A DNA stretch of 36,445 nt, taken from NCBI GenBank assembly GCA_964524125.1, contig CAZGBY010000008.1, positions 1 through 36,445 of the forward strand, given 5' to 3'. This document shows, piece after piece, positions 18,101 through 25,459 of the stretch (position 1 is the first letter of the stretch; each line of letters starts with the position of its first letter). The notes beneath the pieces were generated by a model, which was not told where the DNA came from, ran no database searches, and worked only from the letters and a program-made list of their open reading frames with translations. The position numbers and the translations under genes were made by a program. This stretch comes from CAG-307 sp964524125 (GTDB taxonomy: Bacteria > Bacillota_I > Bacilli_A > Acholeplasmatales > Anaeroplasmataceae).

Positions 18101-20067
18101 AAAGTTTCATATAAATCATCTGCAATTATTTCTAATAAATCATCGTCATCTAAAATGTCTTCAATTGAGAATTCATCAAGAATTGTATCAATTTCATCAG
18201 CAGACTTAGCATTATTAATACTTGCTTTTACATTTGTGAATGCTTCATCTAATGAAGTCTTATTTTCATAAGTATCATCTTCATTATTTGAATCAACGAT
18301 AATTGTATATTTACTAATTATATTATTATATTGTGTTTCAATATTAGCTAAAGCTTGTTCCTTAGCTGCATCTAATACAATTGTAGCATCTGACTTAACA
18401 GCTGCTAAATCAGCGATTGCTGTATTATAAGTTGATACAGCTTCAATTGCTGATGTAGCTGAATCTATAGCAGATATTGCAGTATTATAAATATTAGTTA
18501 AACTTTCATAATTAGTTGTATATTCTTCTTGTTTATAAGAATTATATTTAGTTCCTAATTTTGTTTTTAAATTTGTTTTTAAAGTAGTTGAATCTTCATC
18601 ATATGAACGAATAGCTAAATAATCCATTTCAATATTTCTAGCATCAGTTGCAGTTACTAATTTGATTTGACCTACATTTAAAATCTTAGAAGTATCTAAA
18701 GCTATATCTTCTATAGTCTTAGTATCATTAATAACAATTGAAGCTTTACCATTAATTAAATCTAAAGTAATTTTTAAATCAACTGAACTATTAACAGTAT
18801 AAGAAACACCAGTGTCAACAGCTTTATCACCTGTAATTGTATATCCTATATTTTTATAAGTATCATCTGTTCTAATTGCAAAAATAGAATTTCCACTATC
18901 ATCTAATATATTTAACAAATTCCATTTACCAGAAACTTTAGACATCTTAATACTTGCAATAATTTCTACCTTGCTTGCATAGATAGGGTCAAATTTTAAA
19001 GTAGCTGAAGTATTTAAACTAGAATCTGTATCTGTCAATAATAAACCACCATTAGAAATCGTAACTTTATTTGCATCTGTAAATGAACCTTTTGATGCAG
19101 TTCCACTCCACTCGCCCTTTTGAGCAGTACCAACACTTGAATCAATTATAGTTTCATCTGCATTATCAAAATGATTTTCATATACTAAACCATCTTGATG
19201 GATAAATTCATAATATGCAGATTTTTCCCATTTAGCATATAAAGTAACATTACCATCTTGGATATAGTTAGTTACATCACAATCAGCAGTGGCTGCTATA
19301 GTAAGTTCAGCATCTAAATACCAATTAATAAATGTACAATATTTTTCAGTAAGACCAGTTAAATGCTCTGCTGTAATTGCACTTACTTCACTAACATCTT
19401 CTGGCTTAACTCCTAAACCATTATTATTATATATAATACCAAATTTAACAGTATTATCTTCACCAGCGTCTCCAGATTCGCCTTGGTCACCATTATCAGG
19501 TGTTTGGTCTTCACCTTGGTCACCATTATCTGGGGTTTGGTCTCCGCCTTGGTCACCATTATCTGGGGTTTGGTCTTCACCTTGGTCACCATTATCAGGG
19601 GTTTGGTCTCCACCTTGGTCATTATTTCCTTCATCTGGATTATCATTTTGACCTTCTTTTAAAGACCATTTAGCATATAAAGTAATATCTGCTGTAAGTA
19701 GACTTCCTGCTTCTGCTTTTGTAGTATATTCTTCATCAATATACCAACCTTCAAAATTATAATCATCATCTGTTAAAGTAGGTAATTCACTAGGAAGATT
19801 AGTTACATCTGTTAAATTATCAGGTTGAGTACCATGATCTTTAATATTATAAGTAACACCATATTTCAACACTTCATTTTTAGAACTTTCAACAGGTGAA
19901 GTACTATAATTAGGTGTAGGTGTCGGAGTTTTAGTACTTGATTCTACAACAGGTGTAGTAGTACTATCAACTGTAGTAGTTGGATTCTTATCCTTTTTAC
20001 ATGAAGCTACACCAAGAACTGTCGTAGCCGCAAGTATAGATCCTATTATTATTTTTTTCTTTTTCAT
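15163..20067 (-). CDS. Giant cell-surface lipoprotein with InlB-type repeats, function unknown
   Basis: 1634 residues. The signal peptide has lipobox VASC (Cys23) and is almost identical in pattern to that of the pectate lyase downstream. Order: Ser/Thr/Pro linker; Listeria-Bacteroides repeat (about 69-134); acidic spacer of four 11-residue units DQG(G/E)DQTPDNG (150-193); divergent repeat (208-280); a jelly-roll or concanavalin-like region (about 290-490, starting YENHFDNADETIIDSS); a long helical, acidic region with FIVAR-like repeats (about 495-940); a second beta domain (about 1010-1185); further repeats ending LYANF, IYARW and IFAKW (about 1190-1490); and a C-terminal beta domain (1497-1634) built like the pectate lyase tail. 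I recognise no catalytic motif. Carbohydrate binding or adhesion alongside the lyase is an inference from shared modules and operon. AAAGGA lies ten bases before the ATG. Confidence 0.8.
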   Translation of the reverse strand: MKKKKIIIGSILAATTVLGVASCKKDKNPTTTVDSTTTPVVESSTKTPTPTPNYSTSPVESSKNEVLKYGVTYNIKDHGTQPDNLTDVTNLPSELPTLTDDDYNFEGWYIDEEYTTKAEAGSLLTADITLYAKWSLKEGQNDNPDEGNNDQGGDQTPDNGDQGEDQTPDNGDQGGDQTPDNGDQGEDQTPDNGDQGESGDAGEDNTVKFGIIYNNNGLGVKPEDVSEVSAITAEHLTGLTEKYCTFINWYLDAELTIAATADCDVTNYIQDGNVTLYAKWEKSAYYEFIHQDGLVYENHFDNADETIIDSSVGTAQKGEWSGTASKGSFTDANKVTISNGGLLLTDTDSSLNTSATLKFDPIYASKVEIIASIKMSKVSGKWNLLNILDDSGNSIFAIRTDDTYKNIGYTITGDKAVDTGVSYTVNSSVDLKITLDLINGKASIVINDTKTIEDIALDTSKILNVGQIKLVTATDARNIEMDYLAIRSYDEDSTTLKTNLKTKLGTKYNSYKQEEYTTNYESLTNIYNTAISAIDSATSAIEAVSTYNTAIADLAAVKSDATIVLDAAKEQALANIETQYNNIISKYTIIVDSNNEDDTYENKTSLDEAFTNVKASINNAKSADEIDTILDEFSIEDILDDDDLLEIIADDLYETFEEYLEEKGPFNYNEEQILEIADELAEKFEEIVSNAELSSNEKKANLFEKLTSAKSSLDLVLNDTAQLAKNKEDAISEISSYKSTEIEGIKESHETEYNQIISIKNGAADSINACTSFDEVTHKLAEIKESIDTLYNAASKTIEELREDAKNNLKTYKDNIIANYNQENDATLITAIEGIYNNTDYSNAKNATEINEITSNAKSQIQQLITADTLAKRKVSAKEEIKNLRDSIKDELYSNELKKQVDTNAAELLSNIDSYDNIDDLNAYVSDGKESLQNILDDADSYEFTITYYIGSESYGTIDITYGSYIDLEDIHITAMNVVGASFENNDSTSEVEIYDDYNIYLQVEDKEDMNKSILANFNGIENSNNLPEKVFDNCLFDMVADSGWQYTVDADNGKAKDDDKYALFNKNSLPTKSDGTKYDCAWRSINVSSSEEECCVVTFNIKDNLQSLKLWFGYADSIYANKRKGTIIIKVNNENKITITENETGIYNYEKELTGLQSGDVVKIIMKDLNSGSRLFIFDIEATLANDTPKLVNVAYNGDTTKYSYLDEIVLPDSSDIERFNYWYYLDENNEEVVVNEGTKLASGTNIELQAKLHDYNVKITYMNGEEKYQDETEYAVWEGNTSISKPEVDPTDGDNEFLGWYLKDSEGNYYSTSFDFENVEAGEYTLYANFAAAKEVSFDWNLPVEGLTISDYTINGTKTEGSEINTLTTAKITLDSIPSSATLEGYRLLGWSFESGDVYNLITGDVDLTQSETIYARWIKTYTVTFNSNGGSSVASQTIDENGKVTEPTNPEKTGNIFGGWYKDESFTNTFDFANDTITGDITIFAKWEQATTASDQLLSSSYESFSTSKVLTGDDALKSENAYFSVESGKKVKYKDGYLQCQTSGDYMSVVATKDMTIEVSLASGNSSKLYISGGGQIQTDDNYIEYDSTGYDLTTSAKTFIIQLNSGETVKFTNDGQKLRLYSITATVTL
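19489..19620 (-). repeat. Four 33-bp tandem repeats coding an acidic spacer
   Basis: Four exact 11-codon units alternate DQGGDQTPDNG and DQGEDQTPDNG, giving a 66-bp higher-order period (G-E-G-E). A fifth partial unit DQGE follows. The coded segment is acidic, glycine/proline-rich and probably extended. Plus-strand ORFs over this stretch are shadows. Confidence 0.9.
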
Positions 20068-20115
20068 TTTTTATCATTCCTTTCAATTCCAAATAAAAAA
20101 AATTTATCTAGTTTA

Positions 20116-20153
20116 ATTATATAGAAAAAAAAAAAAAAATGCAAGCGCTTTCA
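20116..20153 (-). promoter_or_regulatory. Promoter with overlapping CcpA cre operator for the lipoprotein operon
   Basis: On the minus strand a TATAAT -10 box (20121-20116) lies 17 bases from a TTGCAT -35 box (20144-20139); the spacer is almost pure T. The 14-bp palindrome TGAAAGCGCTTGCA (20153-20140) matches the cre consensus TGWAANCGNTNWCA and overlaps the -35 box. CcpA bound here would block RNA polymerase, so carbon catabolite repression of the operon is predicted. Boxes and palindrome are seen; CcpA control is inferred from the known consensus. Confidence 0.82.
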
Positions 20154-20324
20154 TGATAAAATATGTTAAATTATGTAAAATTGTGTTACTTTTTCCAAAC
20201 TTATAAAATCGAAATAAAATTAACAATTATAATCATTTACAAAAATAAAATTTAACTACAATAAATATTATGTTTTTTAATAAATAATATTAATAAATTA
20301 TAGAATAAAATTCTATTTTATCAA
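20154..20324. other. AT-rich upstream region of the lipoprotein operon
   Basis: No gene. It holds a perfect stem ATAGAAT/ATTCTAT with three-base loop (20300-20316) and otherwise low-complexity AT sequence. The stem could be a second operator or part of a double terminator for the ABC operon. Confidence 0.5.
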
Positions 20325-20378
20325 ATAAAAAAGATTATTAATTATTTAAACATTATTTTTAAAATAAATTAATAATCT
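20325..20378 (-). terminator. Terminator of the ABC exporter operon
   Basis: AGATTATTAATT (minus, 20378-20367) pairs over 12 bp with AATTAATAATCT (20343-20332) and is followed by TTTTTTAT. It begins 17 bases after the stop codon of the downstream ABC gene. Confidence 0.8.
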
Positions 20379-20394
20379 CTTATAATATTAAATT

Positions 20395-22383
20395 TTAAAT
20401 AGCTTCTCCAGCAAATTGTTTATTATAAAGTTCACAATATTTTCCTTCTTTTAAAATTAATTCATTGTGATTTCCCATCTCAACTATTCTACCACTATCC
20501 ATTACTACAATTAAATCTGCATCTAAGATAGTAGATAATCTATGAGCTATAATTAAAGATGTTTTATCCTTCATTAAACGTACCATTGCATCTTGGATAT
20601 GCTTTTCTGTTCTAGTATCTACAGATGATGTGGCCTCATCAAGTATTAATATCTTAGGATTAGCTAAAAATGCTCTACATATAGATAAAAGTTGTCTTTG
20701 TCCTTGTGAGAGGTTAGAGCCTCCTTCAGATAAAACTGTATCATATCCATCTTTCATCTGCATAATAAATTGGTGACAATTACATTCTTTTGCTGCACTA
20801 ATCATTTCTTCATCAGTAATATTTGAATTAGCATATTTTAAATTATTTTTAATAGTATCTTTAAATAAAACGGTATCTTGTAATACTATTCCTATACTTT
20901 TTCTTAATTCATTAGAATTAATATCTTTAATATTTATACCATCAATTAATATTTCACCACTGTCAATATCATAAAATCTCATAAGAAGATTTACAACTGT
21001 TGTCTTACCAGAACCAGTTGCACCTACAAGTGCAACTTTATGACCACATCTTACATCTAAATTAAAATCATATAATACTTGTTTTCCAGGAATGTATGAA
21101 AAATTTACATTTTTAAAATCAATTAAACCTTTAATATTATCTAAATTATAATTTCCAGATTTATCTTCTTCTTTATCATTAAGTACTATAAATACACGTT
21201 CTGCAGATGCTAGTGCTGTTTGAATTTGACCATACAAGTTAGCTATTTCATTAATAGGACGGGAAAATTGTTTAGCATAAACAATAAATGCGGAAATTAC
21301 ACCTATTGTAATAATACCTTTAAAAGCAAAGTATCCTCCAAATAATGAAATTATAACAAAACCAATATTATTAATACAGTTCATAATAGGGCCCATTGAA
21401 CCACCTAGAATTTCTGCTTTAATACCTGTTTTAGTTAAATTTAGGGATGTTTGTTCAAATTCTTTTATCACATCATCTTCTTTAGAAAATGCTGATACTG
21501 TTTTATGAGAAACTACCATTTCTTCTACAATACCATTTAATCTACCAAGTAATATTTGACGACGTGAAAAGAATTTTTTCATTCCTTTAGATAAATATTT
21601 AGTAACTATTAAAGTAAGAATTACGATACTACAAGAAATTAATGCAAGTAACCAATAAGTATAAAACATCATTATTAAAGTACCTAAAATCATTAAAACA
21701 CCTGAAAATAAAGAACTTAAACTAGTAGATAATGTATTTGATACATTATCAACATCATTTGTCATACGACTCATAATATCTCCATGAGAGTTCATATCAA
21801 AATATTTTATAGGCATATTAATTATTTTATTGAATAAATCACTACGCATCCTTTTTACTACTCTTTGTGATAAAATAGCACTTAAAAGACCTTGAATCAA
21901 ACTATATATAGATAAAATAATATATAAAGCTAACATTATAAATAAGATTTTAGGTAATGAAGAAAAATTATTATCTTTAATGGAATCTATTGCATCACTT
22001 TGTAAATATGGAGTTATAACTTGACATACTACCATTATAACAATACTTATTAGTAAACCTATTATTAAATATTTTTCATCTTTAAAATATTTAATTAATT
22101 TAGATAAAGTACCTTTAGTATTTTTAGCTTTTTCAGATGAAAAATTTCTACCAGGTCCTCCTTTACCTGTAAAATTAACACTCATAGGTTTATTATTTTG
22201 ACTTATCTTTTTAATATCTTGTACATTTGAAATTCTTGCAAGTCTTAGTAATAAATATTCGTCTAAGTCATTATTTTCTCTTAATTTACTAACTTTAAGT
22301 AAAGATTTTTTAGATAATTTACCATTCTTATTAAATTCATTTTCTAATTGTTTAATTAATTCATTAATATCTAAATTACTCAT
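20395..22383 (-). CDS. Heterodimeric ABC exporter subunit, catalytic-site half
   Basis: Six-helix membrane domain plus ATPase domain in one chain, 662 residues; half of a type IV (ABCB-like) exporter pairing with the product of the overlapping upstream gene. Walker A GATGSGKTT lies near residue 458, Walker B is ILILDEATSSVD with the catalytic Glu, and the H-loop is IAHRLST. Its signature is LSQGQ rather than LSGGQ, typical of the partner that completes a degenerate site. An unusual hydrophilic N-terminal extension (about 1-95) precedes the first helix; its end (GKGGPGRN) resembles the Gly-rich lead often seen in LmrD/YheH-type subunits, while the first 60 residues are helical and unassigned. 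The start is set by AAAAGGAGG upstream of the ATG; the gene overlaps the previous one by 8 bases. Substrate unknown (drug or lipid-like). Confidence 0.9.
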   Translation of the reverse strand: MSNLDINELIKQLENEFNKNGKLSKKSLLKVSKLRENNDLDEYLLLRLARISNVQDIKKISQNNKPMSVNFTGKGGPGRNFSSEKAKNTKGTLSKLIKYFKDEKYLIIGLLISIVIMVVCQVITPYLQSDAIDSIKDNNFSSLPKILFIMLALYIILSIYSLIQGLLSAILSQRVVKRMRSDLFNKIINMPIKYFDMNSHGDIMSRMTNDVDNVSNTLSTSLSSLFSGVLMILGTLIMMFYTYWLLALISCSIVILTLIVTKYLSKGMKKFFSRRQILLGRLNGIVEEMVVSHKTVSAFSKEDDVIKEFEQTSLNLTKTGIKAEILGGSMGPIMNCINNIGFVIISLFGGYFAFKGIITIGVISAFIVYAKQFSRPINEIANLYGQIQTALASAERVFIVLNDKEEDKSGNYNLDNIKGLIDFKNVNFSYIPGKQVLYDFNLDVRCGHKVALVGATGSGKTTVVNLLMRFYDIDSGEILIDGINIKDINSNELRKSIGIVLQDTVLFKDTIKNNLKYANSNITDEEMISAAKECNCHQFIMQMKDGYDTVLSEGGSNLSQGQRQLLSICRAFLANPKILILDEATSSVDTRTEKHIQDAMVRLMKDKTSLIIAHRLSTILDADLIVVMDSGRIVEMGNHNELILKEGKYCELYNKQFAGEAI

Positions 22384-24118
22384 TTATAGTACCTCCTTTT
22401 AATTGTGAATTATATATTTCTTTATATATTTCACTAGTTTTAAGAAGTTCATCATGAGTACCAATTGAAGATATTGTACCATTATCTAATACTACAATTT
22501 TATCAGATTCTTTAACAGATGATATTCTTTGAGCAATAATAATCTTAGTAGTATTTTTATAGTTTTTATTTAATTCTTTATATAAATTACTTTCTGTTTT
22601 TAAATCAAGTGCACTTGTTGAATCATCAAATATTAATATTTCACTATTTTTTAAAATACATCTTGCAATAGATATTCTTTGTTTCTGACCACCAGATAAA
22701 CTCATACCTCTTTCAGCTACCATTTCAAAATAACCATCTGGTTTTTCTTCTATAAAACTAGATGCTTGAGCAACATTTGATACAAATTTTACATCTTCAA
22801 GTGTAGCGTTTTTATTTGACCAGGCAATGTTTTCAAAAATAGTTTTTGAAAATAATTCGCTTTTTTGAAGTGCAATTGATACTTTATCTCTTAACTCTTT
22901 AACTTTATATTTTTTAACGTTTATACCATCAACTAATACTTCGCCTTCTGTTACATCATAAAACCTAGGAATTAAATTTACAAGCGATGATTTACCACAA
23001 CCTGTTGATCCTAAAATGCCAATAGTTTGTCCGCTATTAATTTTTAAATTAATATTATTAAGTACATTTTGATTTGGACTATCAGGATATGCAAATGATA
23101 CATTTTTAAATTCTATAGCACCTTTTTGATTAGTATCACCAGAAAAATCACCATCACAGATTATAGGTAGAGTATTTAAAACCATTTTAATTCGTTGATT
23201 TGATGCTAAAGCTCTTGAGATAGTTTGAAACATATTTGCCATTCTTAACACTGCATTTAAAATTTGAGATGTATAAGTAATTGCGGCCATTATATTACCA
23301 GTTGTAACTCCAATATTGTTTTTAACATTTATACTACCAATATAAATAATTGCAATAATAGTAGCGTTTAAGATTAAATTAGTAATTGGTGACATATATG
23401 AAAATAGTTTAAGTACATATAATTGTTCATCATTTAATTCTTTATTTGCATTATTAAATCTTTTTTCTTCATCTTGTTCTTTTACATAGGCTTTAATAAC
23501 TCTTGCGCCACCAACATTTTCTTGCATAATAGAATTTAAGTTATCTAATTTAACTTGTAAGATTTTAAATTTAGGTTTAGCTTTAAGTAAAAAGAATACT
23601 ACACATATAACAACTATAGGAAGTACACATAATAATGTTATTCCAAAAGAAATATCAAGCATTAACATGCAAATTATTCCACCAACAAATAATAATATGG
23701 TTCTTACATATCCTCTTATTAACATACCTACTAAATTTTGAATTTGAGTTATATCATTTGTAATTCTTGTAACTAAAGAACCTGTTGAGAATGAATCAGT
23801 TTGTTCAAATGATAAATTCATAACTCTTTTAAAACAATCACATCTTAAGTCATTTGCAAAGTTTTGGCTACATAAATTAGCAAAGACACCAGATAATATT
23901 CCACATATACATCCTATAAATACTGTAATAATCATTTGAATACCAACAGTAATTATTATATTCATATTACCTATGTTATTATTATTTATACCTAAAACAC
24001 CATCATCAATAATTTTAGACATTAATTGTGGTTGTATTAAATCAGCTAATACTTCACCACACATAAAAAGTGGGGCAAGTATCATAAAAATCCAATATTT
24101 TTTTAAATATTTAAACAT
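22376..24118 (-). CDS. Heterodimeric ABC exporter subunit, degenerate-site half
   Basis: 580-residue half-exporter with six membrane helices (about 1-300) and an ATPase domain. Walker A is GSTGCGKSS, the signature is the canonical LSGGQKQR, but Walker B reads IFDDSTSALD with Asp in place of the catalytic Glu, and the H-loop reads IAQRISS with Gln for His. With the partner's LSQGQ signature this makes one ATP site inactive and one active, as in LmrCD, BmrCD and TM287/288. First gene of a two-gene operon; GGAGATGA precedes the ATG. Multidrug or lipid export is the usual role of such pairs; the substrate cannot be inferred. Confidence 0.9.
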   Translation of the reverse strand: MFKYLKKYWIFMILAPLFMCGEVLADLIQPQLMSKIIDDGVLGINNNNIGNMNIIITVGIQMIITVFIGCICGILSGVFANLCSQNFANDLRCDCFKRVMNLSFEQTDSFSTGSLVTRITNDITQIQNLVGMLIRGYVRTILLFVGGIICMLMLDISFGITLLCVLPIVVICVVFFLLKAKPKFKILQVKLDNLNSIMQENVGGARVIKAYVKEQDEEKRFNNANKELNDEQLYVLKLFSYMSPITNLILNATIIAIIYIGSINVKNNIGVTTGNIMAAITYTSQILNAVLRMANMFQTISRALASNQRIKMVLNTLPIICDGDFSGDTNQKGAIEFKNVSFAYPDSPNQNVLNNINLKINSGQTIGILGSTGCGKSSLVNLIPRFYDVTEGEVLVDGINVKKYKVKELRDKVSIALQKSELFSKTIFENIAWSNKNATLEDVKFVSNVAQASSFIEEKPDGYFEMVAERGMSLSGGQKQRISIARCILKNSEILIFDDSTSALDLKTESNLYKELNKNYKNTTKIIIAQRISSVKESDKIVVLDNGTISSIGTHDELLKTSEIYKEIYNSQLKGGTINE

Positions 24119-24153
24119 GCTTTCATCTCCAATTTATTCAATCTTTAAAATAT

Positions 24154-24162
24154 AGTATAACA
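24154..24162 (-). promoter_or_regulatory. Extended -10 promoter for the ABC exporter operon
   Basis: Minus strand TGTTATACT gives an extended -10 box (TGn plus TATACT) 36 bases before the start codon of the 580-residue subunit. No good -35 box is visible, as is common with extended -10 promoters. Confidence 0.55.
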
Positions 24163-24427
24163 TATTTTCAAAAAATTCGGGTATTAAATTTATTATTCTT
24201 TAAATTCTTTTTATATTTTATTATTAATCATTAATATCATTTTATTTCAAGATAAGTATATCACCTAAACTTACTTTATTTCTTCTAATATATTAATTTT
24301 TATAAGAAAATTACAAAAAAATGAAGAAATTTACAAAAAAATTAAAAAAAATGACAAAAAATGGATATGTTATAAGTGAAGGGTAAAAAAATATATTAAT
24401 TTTAACCTTAATTTATCAACGTTATAC
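24163..24427 (+). other. AT-rich intergenic region upstream of the Rpn-family gene
   Basis: Between divergent genes, with no credible ORF. It includes A-rich tracts around 24310-24360 and candidate -10 boxes near 24370, but none with a convincing -35 box. I see no structured RNA. Confidence 0.4.
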
Positions 24428-24453
24428 GAGGAGGCTTAAGTATGTATACATAG
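24428..24453 (+). other. Three-codon leader ORF with strong ribosome site and palindrome
   Basis: GAGGAGG is followed at normal spacing by ATG TAT ACA TAG (24442-24453), coding Met-Tyr-Thr. The start and stop lie in a perfect 12-bp palindrome TATGTATACATA (24441-24452). It ends 44 bases before the Rpn-family ATG, which has its own AAAGGAG. It may be a translated leader, an operator, or chance. Confidence 0.35.
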
Positions 24454-24497
24454 ATATGATTAGTAGTTAGTATCAAATATGAAAGAAAGGAGAAACT

Positions 24498-25340
24498 ATG
24501 ATAGATACAAAACTAGATGAACAAACATTCTTACAAACTAAATTAACACTTACATGTGATCCATTCTTTAAAACATTTTTTAAAGATAAAATTGTTATGG
24601 TTGAATTTTGTAAAACAATGTTACATAAAGATATCACACCAGATATGATTGAGTATGAAGATACTGAAGAAATATGTGATGGTGGTATGACTATAAGACA
24701 TGATTTATTTGTAACAATCCATTTTCCAGATGAAGATAAAGTAATTCATATTAATATGGAAATGCAAAACCAATATTATAAAGGTTTATCTTTAAGAATG
24801 GAAAATGATTTACATATAGGTAAATCTTTAAAATTACAAAATAGAAATCAATCTAAGAAAATCACATATATAGGAATTTGGTTTCTATCAATAGATTGTG
24901 CTAAGCATTATAATTTTATTGATTATATTAAAGAATGTACAATTAAAGACCAATATGGTGAGGTTTTAGCAAATAATGATTATATTTATATAATTAATTT
25001 GCAAAAGATGTTAACTTGTTCTATAATTGAGTTACAAGAATTAGCTAAGTTATTTATTAAAAATGATAATGATAAATCTGATTTTGTAACTTCAGCTGGA
25101 AAGGTTTGGTATACTAAGATGGAAGATATGAACCAAAGTGATGCATTAAAACGTCGTGCATATAAAATCTTATTAGATGAAAGGGCTCATAAAGATGAAA
25201 TCGAAGATGCCGAAGCTGAAGGTCAAAACAAGAAAGCTATTGAAGTAGCTAAGAAAATGTTAGATGATGGAGTCGCAATTCGTGCCATTTCAAAATATAC
25301 AGGCTTATCAATAGATGAAATAGATAACTTGAACAAGTAA
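24498..25340 (+). CDS. Rpn family PD-(D/E)XK nuclease / putative transposase
   Basis: 280-residue protein of the Rpn/YhgA-like family (PDDEXK_2), DNA endonucleases that promote RecA-independent recombination and are often annotated as transposases although they lack mobile-element ends. Seen here: N-terminal DPFFKTFFKD (family motif D..FK..F), a nuclease core with Asp69 (RHDLFVTIHF) and Glu88-x-Gln90 (INMEMQ), then QYYKGLSLR. The charged C-terminal tail ends in a short helical motif (AKKMLDDGVAIRAISKYTGLSIDEI) typical of the family. AAAGGAG precedes the ATG. Monocistronic with its own terminator. These genes are commonly multicopy in gut Bacillota, consistent with gene dispersal; no inverted repeats or target duplication are visible around this one. 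Confidence 0.88.
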   Translation: MIDTKLDEQTFLQTKLTLTCDPFFKTFFKDKIVMVEFCKTMLHKDITPDMIEYEDTEEICDGGMTIRHDLFVTIHFPDEDKVIHINMEMQNQYYKGLSLRMENDLHIGKSLKLQNRNQSKKITYIGIWFLSIDCAKHYNFIDYIKECTIKDQYGEVLANNDYIYIINLQKMLTCSIIELQELAKLFIKNDNDKSDFVTSAGKVWYTKMEDMNQSDALKRRAYKILLDERAHKDEIEDAEAEGQNKKAIEVAKKMLDDGVAIRAISKYTGLSIDEIDNLNK

Positions 25341-25361
25341 TTATATTACCAATTTAATTTA

Positions 25362-25397
25362 AAGAATTTTAGAATAAAATCTAAGATTCTTTTTTGT
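25362..25397 (+). terminator. Terminator of the Rpn-family gene
   Basis: AAGAATTTTAGA (25362-25373) pairs with TCTAAGATTCTT (25380-25391) over 12 positions with one G-U pair, followed by TTTTTTG. Confidence 0.85.
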
Positions 25398-25418
25398 TTA
25401 TTTTAATAATTGTGAAAA

Positions 25419-25448
25419 GAAAAAGCATATGACTTTGTATCATATGCT
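25419..25448 (-). terminator. Terminator of pnp
   Basis: Minus strand AGCATATGA (25448-25440) and TCATATGCT (25432-25424) form a 9-bp stem followed by TTTTCTTTTC. It starts 11 bases after the pnp stop. Confidence 0.85.
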
Positions 25449-25459
25449 AATTTAATATA

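Noticed and set aside
19289..19651. Plus-strand ORF with repeated WSPLSGVWS units
   Set aside because: It is the antisense shadow of the 33-bp repeats coding the acidic spacer; no ribosome site and no independent signal.
24498..25340. Full insertion sequence around the Rpn-family gene
   Set aside because: No terminal inverted repeats or target-site duplication can be seen, and the family is now regarded as nucleases rather than classical transposases.
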